Counted from the stretch's first letter, positions 33,943 to 42,246 are shown. The stretch: 64,000 nucleotides of DNA from Streptomyces formicae (GCF_022647665.1 NZ_CP071872.1:3596001-3660000); one strand, 5' to 3'. Notes: generated by a model not told the origin, from the letters alone. Numbers and translations are program-made.

Positions 33943-34734
33943 TCAGGTCAACTGGGGCATCTCGCCCTCGGTCGTGGTGACGTCGATGACCGCGAACGCC
34001 GCGCCCTGCGGGTCGACGAGCGCCGCGAACCGGCCGAAGGGGATGGTCATCGGCCCGAACGCCAGCGTGGCGCCCAGCTTCTGGGCGGCCGCCACCGCGG
34101 CATCACAGTCCGGGACGGTGAAGTAGACCTGGATGTACGAGGGGACCTCGGGCGGGAACTCCTCGTCGGTCATCTTCATCCGGCCGAGCGCCGGTCCCTC
34201 ACCGAGCTGGTAGATCTTGAAGTCCATGGCCGGGTCGTCCAGCGTCTTCACGTCGTAGCCGAAGACGGCGGGGAAGAACGCGTCGGACTTCTCGGGTGCA
34301 CGCGTCATGACCTCGGCCCAGCAGAAGGCGCCGGGCTCGTTCTGCGCCTCGAACCCCTTGTGCGTGCCGGCCTGCCAGACGCCGAAGGTGACACCGCCCG
34401 GGTCCCGGGCGAGGCACATCGAGCCGAAGTCGCCCACCTCCATGGGCTCCATCAGGACCGTGCCGCCGTTCTCGCGGATCTTCCCGGCGGTCGCGGCGGC
34501 GTCCGGCGAGGCCAGGTACAGGCACCACTGCGACTGGCCCTCCTGGCCCGGCATCGGCGGGACGACCGCGGCGACGGCCTTGCCGTCCGCGTACGCCTCC
34601 GTGTAGTTCCCGTACTCGGACGACGCCTCGCCGAACGTCCAGCCGAGGACTTCGGAGTAGAAGGTCTTCGCGCCCTCCAGGTCGGTGAACATCGCGTCGG
34701 CCCAGATCGGCGTGCCTGCGGGTACTGCGGCCAT
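33943..34734 (-). CDS. VOC-family (glyoxalase/bleomycin-resistance fold) protein
   Basis: This 263-residue protein contains two VOC modules. The first starts TPIWADAMFTDLEGAKTFYS and the second GAFCWAEVMTRAPEKSDAFF. The repeated pattern fold-strand-DPxG (ARDPGGVTFGVW and VDPQGAAFAVI) is typical. Two-module VOC proteins of this type (27 kDa antigen Cfp30B-like) are common in actinobacteria, with unproven enzymatic roles. The ATG at 34734 gives the usual N-terminus. It stands alone. Confidence 0.88.
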   Translation of the reverse strand: MAAVPAGTPIWADAMFTDLEGAKTFYSEVLGWTFGEASSEYGNYTEAYADGKAVAAVVPPMPGQEGQSQWCLYLASPDAAATAGKIRENGGTVLMEPMEVGDFGSMCLARDPGGVTFGVWQAGTHKGFEAQNEPGAFCWAEVMTRAPEKSDAFFPAVFGYDVKTLDDPAMDFKIYQLGEGPALGRMKMTDEEFPPEVPSYIQVYFTVPDCDAAVAAAQKLGATLAFGPMTIPFGRFAALVDPQGAAFAVIDVTTTEGEMPQLT

Positions 34735-35122
34735 GACTGACTCTTTCTGCCGTATCGCCTGTGTTCGGCCATGTCGGCCGGATCCGGATGGTCCTGCCGT
34801 GCCCACGCTAGCCAGGGCAGGGCCGTCCCGCGCGGTGACACCGTGAATCAGCTGCGGAAGGAGCCTTCGAGGCGGGAGAAACGCCGATGCCGTTCGGCAC
34901 GGCTTCTCCGTCCCGCCACCGGGCGGTCACGCACGGTCACGGCGTCGAACTACCGGTAGGTCACGCCCGGCGCGAGCCGCACCCACGCGCGCTCCGCGGC
35001 GGCAGCCGGGGCGGTCGCCACCCAGCCCGGTCACGGCCAGGGCCGACCGGGCGAGAACGACGGCAACCGCACGGATCCGAGCACGACATGCCGTCACTTC
35101 GCCCCAGCCACCCGGCGTCCGG
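34735..35122. other. 388-bp intergenic region with an imperfect hairpin
   Basis: No supported gene is present. Positions 34871-34917 form an imperfect hairpin: GGCGGG pairs with CCCGCC, and GCCG-type arms pair around TT. Small open frames on either strand lack ribosome-binding sites and family-like content. It holds the promoter of the VOC gene and the 3' flank of the DUF779 gene. Confidence 0.5.
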
Positions 35123-35512
35123 TCAACGCTCTTCATCCTGCGGAGAGTCGACCGGACGCCGCGGGTCTAGGAGCCCGATCAGCCGGGAACGGATCAGGAA
35201 ACGCACACCCTCGGGCGCCTCCAGCGAGAACCCGCTGCCGCGGCCCTCGACGACGTCGACGATGAGACGGGTGTGCCGCCATGCCTCGTACTGGCTCGCC
35301 GACATCCAGAAGGACACCGGTTCGGCCACTCCTTCGACGGACAGCCGGGCCAGCAGCACGTCCGAGCCGCCGGTACGGAACTCGCCGTCCGGGTAGCACA
35401 TCGGCGCGCTTCCGTCGCAGCAGCCGCCCGACTGATGGAACATCAGCGGTCCGTGCTCGGCGCGCAGCCGCCGCAGCAGCTCGGCGGCCGCGGGTGTGAG
35501 CTCGACGTCCAT
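35123..35512 (-). CDS. DUF779 domain protein
   Basis: This 129-residue protein shows the DUF779 pattern with GPLMFHQSGGCCDGSAPMC near residues 21-39, including the conserved CCDG cysteines, and DVVEGRGSGFSLE. The family is often encoded beside aldehyde dehydrogenase genes; none lies here. AGGAG precedes the ATG at 35512 by 6 nt, deciding this start over an upstream frame opening. The cysteines suggest metal binding (inference). It is downstream of the GH8 terminator and appears monocistronic. Confidence 0.86.
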   Translation of the reverse strand: MDVELTPAAAELLRRLRAEHGPLMFHQSGGCCDGSAPMCYPDGEFRTGGSDVLLARLSVEGVAEPVSFWMSASQYEAWRHTRLIVDVVEGRGSGFSLEAPEGVRFLIRSRLIGLLDPRRPVDSPQDEER

Positions 35513-35564
35513 CGGCAGCTCCTTTCGTGTCCTCTCCCGGACCTCTCCCGGCCGGCGTGACAAC

Positions 35565-35610
35565 GGCCCAGTGAACCCCCTCCGACGTTGCGAGGGGGTT
35601 GCACCGGGCC
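35565..35610 (-). terminator. strong terminator of the GH8 gene
   Basis: GGCCC-A-GTG-A-ACCCCCTC pairs with GAGGGGGT-T-GCAC-C-GGGCC around a 9-nt loop (35565-35610). This 18-plus-bp stem has one mismatch and one bulge. It lies 77 bp past the stop of the leftward GH8 gene and in front of DUF779. Confidence 0.8.
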
Positions 35611-35622
35611 GTTTCGTGGAGC

Positions 35623-35662
35623 GGTCAGACGGTCAGACGGTCAGACGGTCAGACGGTCAGAC
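35623..35662 (+). repeat. 8-bp tandem repeat GGTCAGAC, five copies
   Basis: Five perfect copies of GGTCAGAC run from 35623 to 35662 between the GH8 stop codon and its terminator. Degenerate GGTCAGG-like units continue to about 35680. This is a simple-sequence repeat prone to copy-number change. Confidence 0.85.
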
Positions 35663-35686
35663 GGTTGGGCGGTCAGGTGTCGGGCG

Positions 35687-37624
35687 TCAGGCGAGCCATT
35701 GGTTGCCGGTGATGGCGATCATCGCCTGGAGCTGGATGCTGGAGCCGTAGTAGCTGCCCGAGTCGAGCGGGGTCGCGTTGAGCTTGTTCCAGAGGGCGTC
35801 CAGCCACGCCTGGCTGCCGCTGTCGGCCGCCGCGGCCACCGCGAAGGGGGCGATGAAGGCGACGGATGAGCCGGACTCCGCGACCGTGCCGTCGAGCCGG
35901 TAGCCCTGCTGGATGTTGTTCGGGTTGCCGCCGGTCGCCTGCTTGATCCAGGTGTTCATCTTGCGCACGGCGGCGAGCGAACGGCTGTCCCCGGTGGTGA
36001 GCGCGTCCACGCCGATCCGCCAGGGGTCACGGCAGGCGTTCCACGAGTACGCGCCGTCGAGCTCCGACTCGAGAATCTCGCCGGGCGCGGGCCTGGGGCT
36101 GGTCTTGGTGTCGACCACGAAGTCCGGCAGCAGCCCGGTGTTCGGCGCGTACTGCGACTGGAGGCTCGCGATCAGGGTCTGGTGCCTGTCCCTGATGGTG
36201 TCCCAGGCGGCGTCCCCGGTGGCCTTACGGAAGGCGCGGAAGTGGCCCGGCAGCCAGTCGGAGGTACGGCTGACCACCTCCCACTGCGCCTCGCCCAGCG
36301 CCCAGTCGCCGAGGTTCGTCAGATTGGTGGCGGAGACGACCTCGCTGCGCTTGATGGCGTTGATGCGCCTGACCGCCAGGGCCTTGTAGTCGTAGGTGCC
36401 GGTGGTGCTGCCCCACTGCTTGTCGGCGAGGAGGAGGGCGTAGGCGATCTCCAGGTCGCCGTCGGTGGCGGAGTCGCTGCCGTTCACGCTCTGGCAGGAG
36501 GAGTTCTGCTCGGCGGCGTGCAGATCCGCGTCGTTGACCGAGGCGTGGTCGAGGACGTACTTGAGCACGCGGTCGAACGAGGGATGGGCATCGGGGTCGG
36601 CGCCGGCCATCGTCGCCAGAATGGTCAGCCCGTAGCCCTGGCCCTCGGCGACGTAGGGGTGGTCGGCGTCGGGGGAGGCGATGGCGGACCAGCCGTTGCC
36701 GCAGTCGGACCTGAGGAAGGCGCTCTTCCACTGCTGGTAGTAGGCCACGACCTTGGCGTCGTTGGTGGCCTGGCTGCCGGAGACCTTGATGGTGCCCGAG
36801 GCGTACGGGAACGAATGGCTGCCGAAGGGCACATTGACTCCCGTGCTGGTGCCCGGGTCCGTGGTGACGTTGACGGCGGTCGATGCCGGGGAGGTGTTGC
36901 CGGCGGCGTCGCGGGCGCGGACGGTGAAGCTGTACGCGGTGCTCGCGGCGAGTCCGGTGACGGTGGCGCTGGTGCCGGTCACCGATGTCGCGAGCGTGCT
37001 GCCGCGGTAGACGTCGTAGCCGGTGACGGCGGTGTTGTCGGTGGCGGCGTTCCAGGCCAGGCTCACGCTGCTGGAAGTCTTCGCGGTGGAGCGGAAGTTG
37101 GTGGGCGTGGTGGGGGCCTGGGTGTCGCCGCCGCCTCCGCCGCCGGGCCCGTCGAGGCTGATGTCGTCGGCGTAGTAGGTGCCCGTGCCGTACCAGCCGT
37201 TGACGTAGATCTCGGCGGTGGTCTGCGAGGCGCCGGTGGTGAAGTTGACGGTGAGCTGGGCGTACGAGCCGGTCGAGGTGGTCCAGGTGGAGGAGCCGCC
37301 GGTGACGCCGAGGTAGACGTTGCTGCCGCGGACCCAGCCGGTCAGCGAGTAGGCGGTGTTGGGCTGCACGGACACGGTCTGGGTGCACTTGGCGTTGTCG
37401 CTCGCGCTCGCGGCGCCTGCCAGTGCCTTCGTCCCGCCGTGCACGGGCGAGCTCACCACGGATCCCAGCCCGCCGCTGCACGTCCAGCCGGACAGGGAGC
37501 CGCTCTCGAAGCCGGAGTTGGTGAGCAGATTCGCGGCGTGGGCGGGGCCGGGTACGACGAGCACCGCGGCCGCCGCCATGAGGGTCGTGCCTGCTGCGCC
37601 GAGCAGACGTGATCGCAAATGCAC
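35687..37624 (-). CDS. secreted glycoside hydrolase family 8 with CBM-like and FN3 domains
   Basis: This 645-residue secreted enzyme has a signal peptide (residues 1-30, PGPAHA), then a carbohydrate-binding-like beta-sandwich (about 31-160). A glycine linker follows, then an FN3 domain (about 170-258) and a GH8 catalytic domain (about 265-645). The catalytic glutamate is likely Glu327 in AEGQGYGL and the second acid Asp388 in ATDGDLEIAYALLLA. GH8 includes endoglucanases, xylanases and chitosanases. A GTG start follows GGGAGG by 5 nt. The palindrome at 37723-37741 resembles operators of ROK-type repressors of chitosanase genes, so chitosan is a plausible substrate; cellulose is the alternative. 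Confidence 0.85.
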   Translation of the reverse strand: MHLRSRLLGAAGTTLMAAAAVLVVPGPAHAANLLTNSGFESGSLSGWTCSGGLGSVVSSPVHGGTKALAGAASASDNAKCTQTVSVQPNTAYSLTGWVRGSNVYLGVTGGSSTWTTSTGSYAQLTVNFTTGASQTTAEIYVNGWYGTGTYYADDISLDGPGGGGGGDTQAPTTPTNFRSTAKTSSSVSLAWNAATDNTAVTGYDVYRGSTLATSVTGTSATVTGLAASTAYSFTVRARDAAGNTSPASTAVNVTTDPGTSTGVNVPFGSHSFPYASGTIKVSGSQATNDAKVVAYYQQWKSAFLRSDCGNGWSAIASPDADHPYVAEGQGYGLTILATMAGADPDAHPSFDRVLKYVLDHASVNDADLHAAEQNSSCQSVNGSDSATDGDLEIAYALLLADKQWGSTTGTYDYKALAVRRINAIKRSEVVSATNLTNLGDWALGEAQWEVVSRTSDWLPGHFRAFRKATGDAAWDTIRDRHQTLIASLQSQYAPNTGLLPDFVVDTKTSPRPAPGEILESELDGAYSWNACRDPWRIGVDALTTGDSRSLAAVRKMNTWIKQATGGNPNNIQQGYRLDGTVAESGSSVAFIAPFAVAAAADSGSQAWLDALWNKLNATPLDSGSYYGSSIQLQAMIAITGNQWLA

Positions 37625-37722
37625 AAGGGCCTCCCGATGGGCGGGACAGAGGGGACGGAAACCCGTGGGGGTCGATGGCACGACAGCTTCGTGACCGTGA
37701 TGGTTCACCGTCAAGGGCTTTG

Positions 37723-37741
37723 GTTAGGAAACTTTCCTAAC
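37723..37741. promoter_or_regulatory. perfect 19-bp palindrome, glycan-type operator
   Basis: GTTAGGAAACTTTCCTAAC is symmetric around C37732 without mismatch. It lies 98 bp upstream of the GH8 start and 110 bp upstream of the ACT-domain gene. Palindromes of the form TTAGGAAA-N-TTTCCTAA occur before streptomycete glycoside-hydrolase genes and are associated with ROK-family repressors such as CsnR (recollection). No ROK gene is in the window. Confidence 0.75.
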
Positions 37742-37851
37742 GCGCCCGGAGCAGGGAGGAAGCTCTGCGCGATCTGGTGGTGCGGGTGGTGACTCGTGGT
37801 GCTGATGTGGCGATCCAGCTCGGGCCGATCCGGCCGCCTAGTCTGGAGCCC

Positions 37852-38250
37852 GTGAGCGGTGAGCGAGAACTGCGGACGCTGCTGAGCGGCATGCGCCCGG
37901 AACTGAACCCGGGGCGCTATGTCTTCACCACCGTCGGCGGGCGCATCCCCTCCGGGGTGACGCCCGTGGTCACGGTCCGCGAACCGGAGGGTGTGACACT
38001 CGTGGTCCCGCTGGAGGAGGCGGACGCGGCAGGACTCGCCTACGACTACGTGGCGGGCTGGATCACCCTGCGGGTCCACTCCGCCCTGGACGCCGTCGGC
38101 CTGACGGCCGCCGTCGCCCGGGAACTCGCCGACGCCGGCCTGAGCTGCAACGTGGTCGCCGGCTTCCACCACGACCACCTCTTCGTCCCGCACGAGCGGG
38201 CCGCCGCGGCGGTCACCCTGCTGGACGACCTCGCGCGGCGGTCCGTCTGA
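37852..38250 (+). CDS. ACT domain-containing protein
   Basis: This 132-residue protein (VSGERELRTLLSGMRPEL...) has the ACT_3/ACT_7 arrangement seen in a family of small amino-acid-binding-like proteins. It includes GRYVFTTVGG, an ALDAVGLTAAVARELADAG helix and ends with a VAGFHHDHLFVP strand. It has no catalytic domain, so it may sense an amino acid. The GTG at 37852 follows GGAG; the frame is open upstream to about 37777. It is divergent from the GH8 gene. Confidence 0.8.
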   Translation: MSGERELRTLLSGMRPELNPGRYVFTTVGGRIPSGVTPVVTVREPEGVTLVVPLEEADAAGLAYDYVAGWITLRVHSALDAVGLTAAVARELADAGLSCNVVAGFHHDHLFVPHERAAAAVTLLDDLARRSV

Positions 38251-38281
38251 CCGCGGTCCGTCCGACGGCGGTCGGTTCGAC

Positions 38282-38300
38282 CACGGTCCGTCCGACCGTG
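38282..38300. terminator. hairpin between convergent genes
   Basis: CACGGTC (38282-38288) pairs perfectly with GACCGTG (38294-38300) across a 5-nt loop. It lies between the ends of the ACT-domain gene and the Cys-rich gene. Confidence 0.6.
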
Positions 38301-38316
38301 CTCCGCCCGCCCGCGC

Positions 38317-38550
38317 TCAGGCGTGGTCGACGAGCTCGGCGACGCCCCGCTGGCGCGCACAGTGCGCGCAGCAGAAGAACTGGCCGTTCGACTGGAGGCC
38401 GTGGCCGAGGATGCGGCACTGGCAGTTGTCGCAGATCGGTGCCATCTTCTGGGCGGCGCACTCGATGCTGTCGAAGGTGTGCACGGCGCCTGCGGCATGC
38501 ACCTCGAACGTCAAATCGTAGTCGTTGTGGCAGACTTCGCACACGGCCAT
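38317..38550 (-). CDS. small cysteine-rich (zinc-ribbon/metallothionein-like) protein
   Basis: This 77-residue protein has nine cysteines and several histidines. They occur as CEVC at residues 4-7, one in SIEC, CDNCQC in the middle and CCAHC near the end. The spacing suggests two treble-clef or ribbon-like metal sites for zinc. Similar proteins are widespread in Streptomyces with no defined function, sometimes annotated as prokaryotic metallothionein. GAGGAG lies upstream of the ATG at a rather long distance. Confidence 0.8.
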   Translation of the reverse strand: MAVCEVCHNDYDLTFEVHAAGAVHTFDSIECAAQKMAPICDNCQCRILGHGLQSNGQFFCCAHCARQRGVAELVDHA

Positions 38551-38761
38551 GGACGATCAGCTCCTCGTTGCTGCGGGGACACGGCGGGGCCGCCGGACGG
38601 CACCCCTGGAACGTATCGGGAAGGCGAACCGAACCCCGGTCGGCGCGTTGGCCGCAGTCCCGCCGACGGGCGGGAATCACCCGGCCGGACGCGGAGCCCG
38701 GGCACGGGGCAGCCCCCGGGCGGCGGACCGGAGGCCCGGCGCCCGGGGGAGTCACCGTCGG

Positions 38762-40006
38762 TCACGCACCCGGGGGTTCGAGCACGACGGGCAGCTCCGC
38801 GAGGCCGCGGAAGGCGGGGAACGGAACCTCCATCCACGGCGCCTCACGCGCCGGGTCGGCCAGCGCCACCCTGGGGAAGCGGCTGAACAGGCCGGTGAGC
38901 GCGAGTTGCGTCTCCAGTCTGGCCAGCGGTGCTCCCAGGCAGTAGTGGCTGCCGTGCCCGAACCCCAGATGGGCGTTCTGCGCGTTGCCCGGCCGCCGCA
39001 CGTCGAACTCGTCCGGGTCGTCGAACTTCCGCGGGTCGCGGTTGGCCGACGTGAGCGCGATCTGCACGAGGGCGCCCTTCGGGATCCGCGTCCCGCTGAT
39101 CTCCACGTCCTCCGTGGCGTAACGGAACGTGGCGCTCTCCACCGAGCCCTCGAACCGCACGAGCTCCTCGACGGCGGGCGCGATCAGTTCCGGGTCCTCC
39201 TGCACGGCGCGCAGCTGTGCGGGATGGGCCAGGAGGTGGTACACGGCGTTGCCGATGAGGTACGCGGTCGTCTTGTGACCCGCGAACATCAGCAGGAACG
39301 CCGTCGAGACCAGCTCGTTCCCGGTGAGCCCGCCGTCCGAGTCCTGGGCGGCGGTCAGCGCGCTCAGCAGATCGTCTCCCGGACGGCTCCGCTTGCGCGC
39401 GATGAGGTCCGTGAAGTAGGCGTGGAGATCCTCCTCCGCCTTCTGCTGGGCCCGCTTGGACTCCTCGCTGAACCCGGTCTGCGCCACCGTGGTGGACAGC
39501 TCCTGCATCCGCGACCGCTCGTCCGGCGGCACGCCGAGGAGTTCGCAGATCACCGTGATCGGCAGCGGGAAGGCGAACGCGGGCAGCAGATCCACCGGTT
39601 CCCTGGTGGGGCACGCGTCGAGCAGCCGCCCGACGATGTCCTGGATCTGCCCCCGCAGGGCCTCCACGCGGCGCGGGGTGAACTCGGAGTTGACGAGTTT
39701 GCGCAGCCGGGTGTGCTTGGGCGGGTCGGAGTTGAGCATGTTGTCGTCCAGTGCCACCGACGAGTCACCGAAGATGCTCCGGTACGCGTCCATGGCGCCG
39801 TACATGTCCTTGCTCAGCCGAGGGTCCGACAGGGCCGCCCGAGCGTCCTCGTACCGCGTGATCAGATACGTCTCGTTGCCGTGCGGCGGCTTCATCGGAC
39901 AGACGGGCGCGGTGTCCCGGAGGTGGGCGTAGACCGGGTGCGGGTTGCGCCGGTACTCCGGGGTGCACCGCTCGGCTGCGGCGACGGGGTCGTGCGTTGT
40001 CGTCAC
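38762..40006 (-). CDS. cytochrome P450
   Basis: This 414-residue P450 has the haem-ligand loop FGHGSHYCLG (Cys356), ExxR in EELVR, and the I-helix motif AGHKTT. In that motif Lys245 occupies the position usually held by Asp/Glu before the catalytic threonine. It is soluble and of the bacterial three-component type, needing ferredoxin from elsewhere. The GTG start overlaps the stop of the upstream amidohydrolase gene (GTGA), and AGGAG lies 6 nt upstream. It is the last gene of a four-gene operon with an amidohydrolase, a dehydrogenase and an ABM monooxygenase, so it probably acts on that pathway's intermediate. Confidence 0.92.
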   Translation of the reverse strand: MTTTHDPVAAAERCTPEYRRNPHPVYAHLRDTAPVCPMKPPHGNETYLITRYEDARAALSDPRLSKDMYGAMDAYRSIFGDSSVALDDNMLNSDPPKHTRLRKLVNSEFTPRRVEALRGQIQDIVGRLLDACPTREPVDLLPAFAFPLPITVICELLGVPPDERSRMQELSTTVAQTGFSEESKRAQQKAEEDLHAYFTDLIARKRSRPGDDLLSALTAAQDSDGGLTGNELVSTAFLLMFAGHKTTAYLIGNAVYHLLAHPAQLRAVQEDPELIAPAVEELVRFEGSVESATFRYATEDVEISGTRIPKGALVQIALTSANRDPRKFDDPDEFDVRRPGNAQNAHLGFGHGSHYCLGAPLARLETQLALTGLFSRFPRVALADPAREAPWMEVPFPAFRGLAELPVVLEPPGA

Positions 40007-41010
40007 GGACGGCTCCTGAGGTCGAAGAGGGCCTCGGCATTGCCGCCGAGGATGCGCTGCTGCGACGCCTTGTCGACAGGCAGCTTCTCGATCATGCGGA
40101 TGAGGTCCTCCAGCGGCGCCGCCAGCGGCGGCGAGTCGGTGCCGAACAGCATCCGTTCGGGCCCCAGCACCTCCGCGTTCAGGCTCAGGTGCGCCGAGCT
40201 GTACGGGCTGGTGTCGACGTACATGCGCTGGAGCGCCGCGGCCGGGTCGGCGGCCGGCGGGTTCTCCGCCGGCGGGGCGGACCTCTGGGCGGACGGCGGC
40301 GCGGACGGCTGGGCGGAGCCCGGCGCCGGGGGCGCCCCCCCACCCCAGTGCCGGGGCCGCGCCGCCGTCTGCAGCCGCTCCGCCAGCAGCGCCATCGCGC
40401 CGCCGCCGGTCGCACCGATCAGCCGCAGGCCGGGATACTTGTCCAGCCATCCCGCGAAGGCGATCATCGCCATGCCCATGGTGACGTCGCCGAAGCGGCC
40501 GATCTGCTCGACGAAGCCGATGTTCTCGACCCGCTCCGTGCCGGCCGGTTCGGCCGGCGCGTGCACCAGGACCGGTACCCCCGCCTCCGCCGCCAGCGCG
40601 AAGAAGGAGTCCGCCCGGGGCGAGCCGAGCAGCTCGCCATGGACGCTGGAGGTGGTGATCAGGCCGACGAAGGCGGGATCCGCCAGCGTCTCCCTGACCC
40701 CCTCCAGATGATCGTCGTCGCCGAACGGGTTCGCGTACACGTACCCGCGCAGCTGGTCCGGGTGCGAGGCGATCAGCCCCGACATCCAGGCGTGGAAGGC
40801 GCGGAGCCGGTCACGCGGCTGTTTGTAGTTGTCGACGCCCGGGACCCGCGCCATCGCGCCGGCCCCGACCGGGCTGCCGATGATGGTGAGGTCGATCCCG
40901 GCCTGGGCGCGGGCGGCCAGCATGCCGTCGACGTCCGTGAGGCTGGGGGGCATGGGGAAACGCTGGGCCGCCTCCGGTGGGGAGAGATGCCCGTGGATGT
41001 CGATGATCAT
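40003..41010 (-). CDS. amidohydrolase 2 family (ACMSD-like) protein
   Basis: This 335-residue metal-dependent enzyme has the HxH motif in DIHGHLSP (residues 4-11), a later LVHAPAE histidine and the C-terminal FGTDSPP aspartate. These are hallmarks of the Amidohydrolase_2 group, which includes decarboxylases of ACMSD type and hydrolases. An unusual Pro/Ala/Ser-rich insert (PAPGSAQPSAPPSAQRSAPP, about residues 227-262) interrupts the barrel. The start overlaps the dehydrogenase stop by ATGA. In this operon a decarboxylation or ring-cleavage-product hydrolysis is plausible. Confidence 0.87.
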   Translation of the reverse strand: MIIDIHGHLSPPEAAQRFPMPPSLTDVDGMLAARAQAGIDLTIIGSPVGAGAMARVPGVDNYKQPRDRLRAFHAWMSGLIASHPDQLRGYVYANPFGDDDHLEGVRETLADPAFVGLITTSSVHGELLGSPRADSFFALAAEAGVPVLVHAPAEPAGTERVENIGFVEQIGRFGDVTMGMAMIAFAGWLDKYPGLRLIGATGGGAMALLAERLQTAARPRHWGGGAPPAPGSAQPSAPPSAQRSAPPAENPPAADPAAALQRMYVDTSPYSSAHLSLNAEVLGPERMLFGTDSPPLAAPLEDLIRMIEKLPVDKASQQRILGGNAEALFDLRSRP

Positions 41011-41891
41011 GTGTCGGTTCCCGGGTTCGGTGTGAGGGCGTGGGTGACCGCGGCGCAGTCCTCGTCGCCGTGGCCCTGCTCGGTCGCGCGCAGGTGGGTC
41101 AGCGCGGCCGCTGCCGCGAGCGGCAGCAGCAGTCCGACGGCCTCGGCCTGCTCCTGGGCGAGCCGGAGGTCCTTGGCCATCAGCCGCAGCCGGAAGTCCG
41201 GCTTGTCGTAGCGCCCGGCGGCCATCCGCTTCGACTTGAACGCCATGACCGGCGAGGCGAAGCCGCTGCCCGCGATCGTCCTGAGGACGCGCTGCCGGTC
41301 CAGGCCGGTGGCGGCCGCCAGTTCGACGGCCTCGGCCAGGGCCTGCACCTCTATCCCCATGAGGAGATTGAGGAGCAGCTTCATCCGCATGCCGGAGCCG
41401 AGCTCGCCGAGGTGGACGACCTCCTTGCCCAGCAGTTCGAGCAGCGGCCGCCCTGCGCTGAAGGCCCGTTCCTCGCCGCCGACGAACAGCCGCAGCTCGC
41501 CGCTGCGGGCGTGCTCCCGGTTGCCCAGCATGCCGACGTCGAGCACGGAGGGGGTGTCCCCGGCGAGGCGGACCACCTCGTCGGGTGCCACCGTGCTGGC
41601 GCAGAACAGGGCGCCGGGGTAGTGGCCCCCGGACAGCACCCCGTCCGGCCCTCTCAGCACATGGCCGAGGGCTTCGCCGTCGGCCACGGTGCAGATGGCG
41701 GCGCTGGTGCCTTCGACCGCATCGGCCGGGTGGGCCGCGGCGAAGGCGCCCGCCTTGGCGAGCGGTTCGGTCCGCTCGGCGGTACGGTTCCAGACCCGCA
41801 CCTGCACACCCTGGTCGAGCAGGCGGGTGGCGAGGCCGGAGCCCATGGATCCGAGACCGAGGACGGCCACAGGGCCGGGGGTGCGCGTCAT
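41007..41891 (-). CDS. NAD(P)-dependent beta-hydroxyacid-dehydrogenase-like oxidoreductase
   Basis: This 294-residue protein has a Rossmann start AVLGLGSMGSGLATRLL (residues 8-24) and the catalytic-lysine region GSGMRMKLLLNLL (about 166-178), as in 3-hydroxyisobutyrate dehydrogenases and imine reductases. The usual DAPVSG substrate motif is replaced by LDVGMLGN, which suggests an unusual substrate. GGAGG lies upstream of the ATG. Its ends overlap both neighbours by 4 nt. Confidence 0.87.
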   Translation of the reverse strand: MTRTPGPVAVLGLGSMGSGLATRLLDQGVQVRVWNRTAERTEPLAKAGAFAAAHPADAVEGTSAAICTVADGEALGHVLRGPDGVLSGGHYPGALFCASTVAPDEVVRLAGDTPSVLDVGMLGNREHARSGELRLFVGGEERAFSAGRPLLELLGKEVVHLGELGSGMRMKLLLNLLMGIEVQALAEAVELAAATGLDRQRVLRTIAGSGFASPVMAFKSKRMAAGRYDKPDFRLRLMAKDLRLAQEQAEAVGLLLPLAAAAALTHLRATEQGHGDEDCAAVTHALTPNPGTDT

Positions 41892-42246
41892 GACGTCGCC
41901 TCCACGGTCTCCTTGTGCGCCTCCACGGTCTCCTTGACGACCCGGAAGCGCAGCGACTGGGTCGCGTCGACCCACTTGCGCAGCGGAGCCACCAGCTCGC
42001 GGTGCTCCTCACTCTGCTGCCAGGCGAAGAAGTCCTCGGGGTCTCCCACTCACTGGTGATCACCCATTGGCGGGAGCCGTCGACGGGTGCTCCGAGTCTG
42101 TCGATGATGTGCCCAGGGGTACGGGCCACGGACTTCCGGATCTGGTCGTACATATCCAGAAATCCTTGCTCGCCGCCCTCGATGACGTGGACCGCGAACA
42201 CCACGGACAGCCTTTCGGCCGATCGGCCGTTCTGCACAGTGCCCAT
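41888..42246 (-). CDS. antibiotic biosynthesis monooxygenase (ABM) domain protein, frameshifted
   Basis: Two frames together encode a ferredoxin-like ABM protein of about 119 residues. The first part (MGTVQNGRSAERLSVVFAVH to QWVITSEWET) is in one frame. The rest (PEDFFAWQQSEEHRELVAPL and on to the stop at 41888) is in another. The switch falls in a C4 run at 42038-42041 (GGGG on + strand); a fifth C would restore one frame. The span is 359 nt, one short of 360. ABM proteins are cofactor-free oxygenases of quinols or polyketides. It leads the P450 operon, and AGGAGG precedes the ATG. Confidence 0.75.

Noticed and set aside
34927..35136. Small leftward open frame of 69 codons
   Set aside because: It has no ribosome-binding site and a Arg/Gly/Ala-rich shadow-like sequence.
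35623..35662. Octamer array as a replication or partition site
   Set aside because: The 8-bp GGTCAGAC units are a simple tandem repeat; no DnaA box-like or parS-like sequence and no replication gene is nearby.
38762..42246. P450 operon as a complete antibiotic cluster
   Set aside because: No polyketide, peptide, terpene or other core synthase, exporter or resistance gene lies within the window around it.
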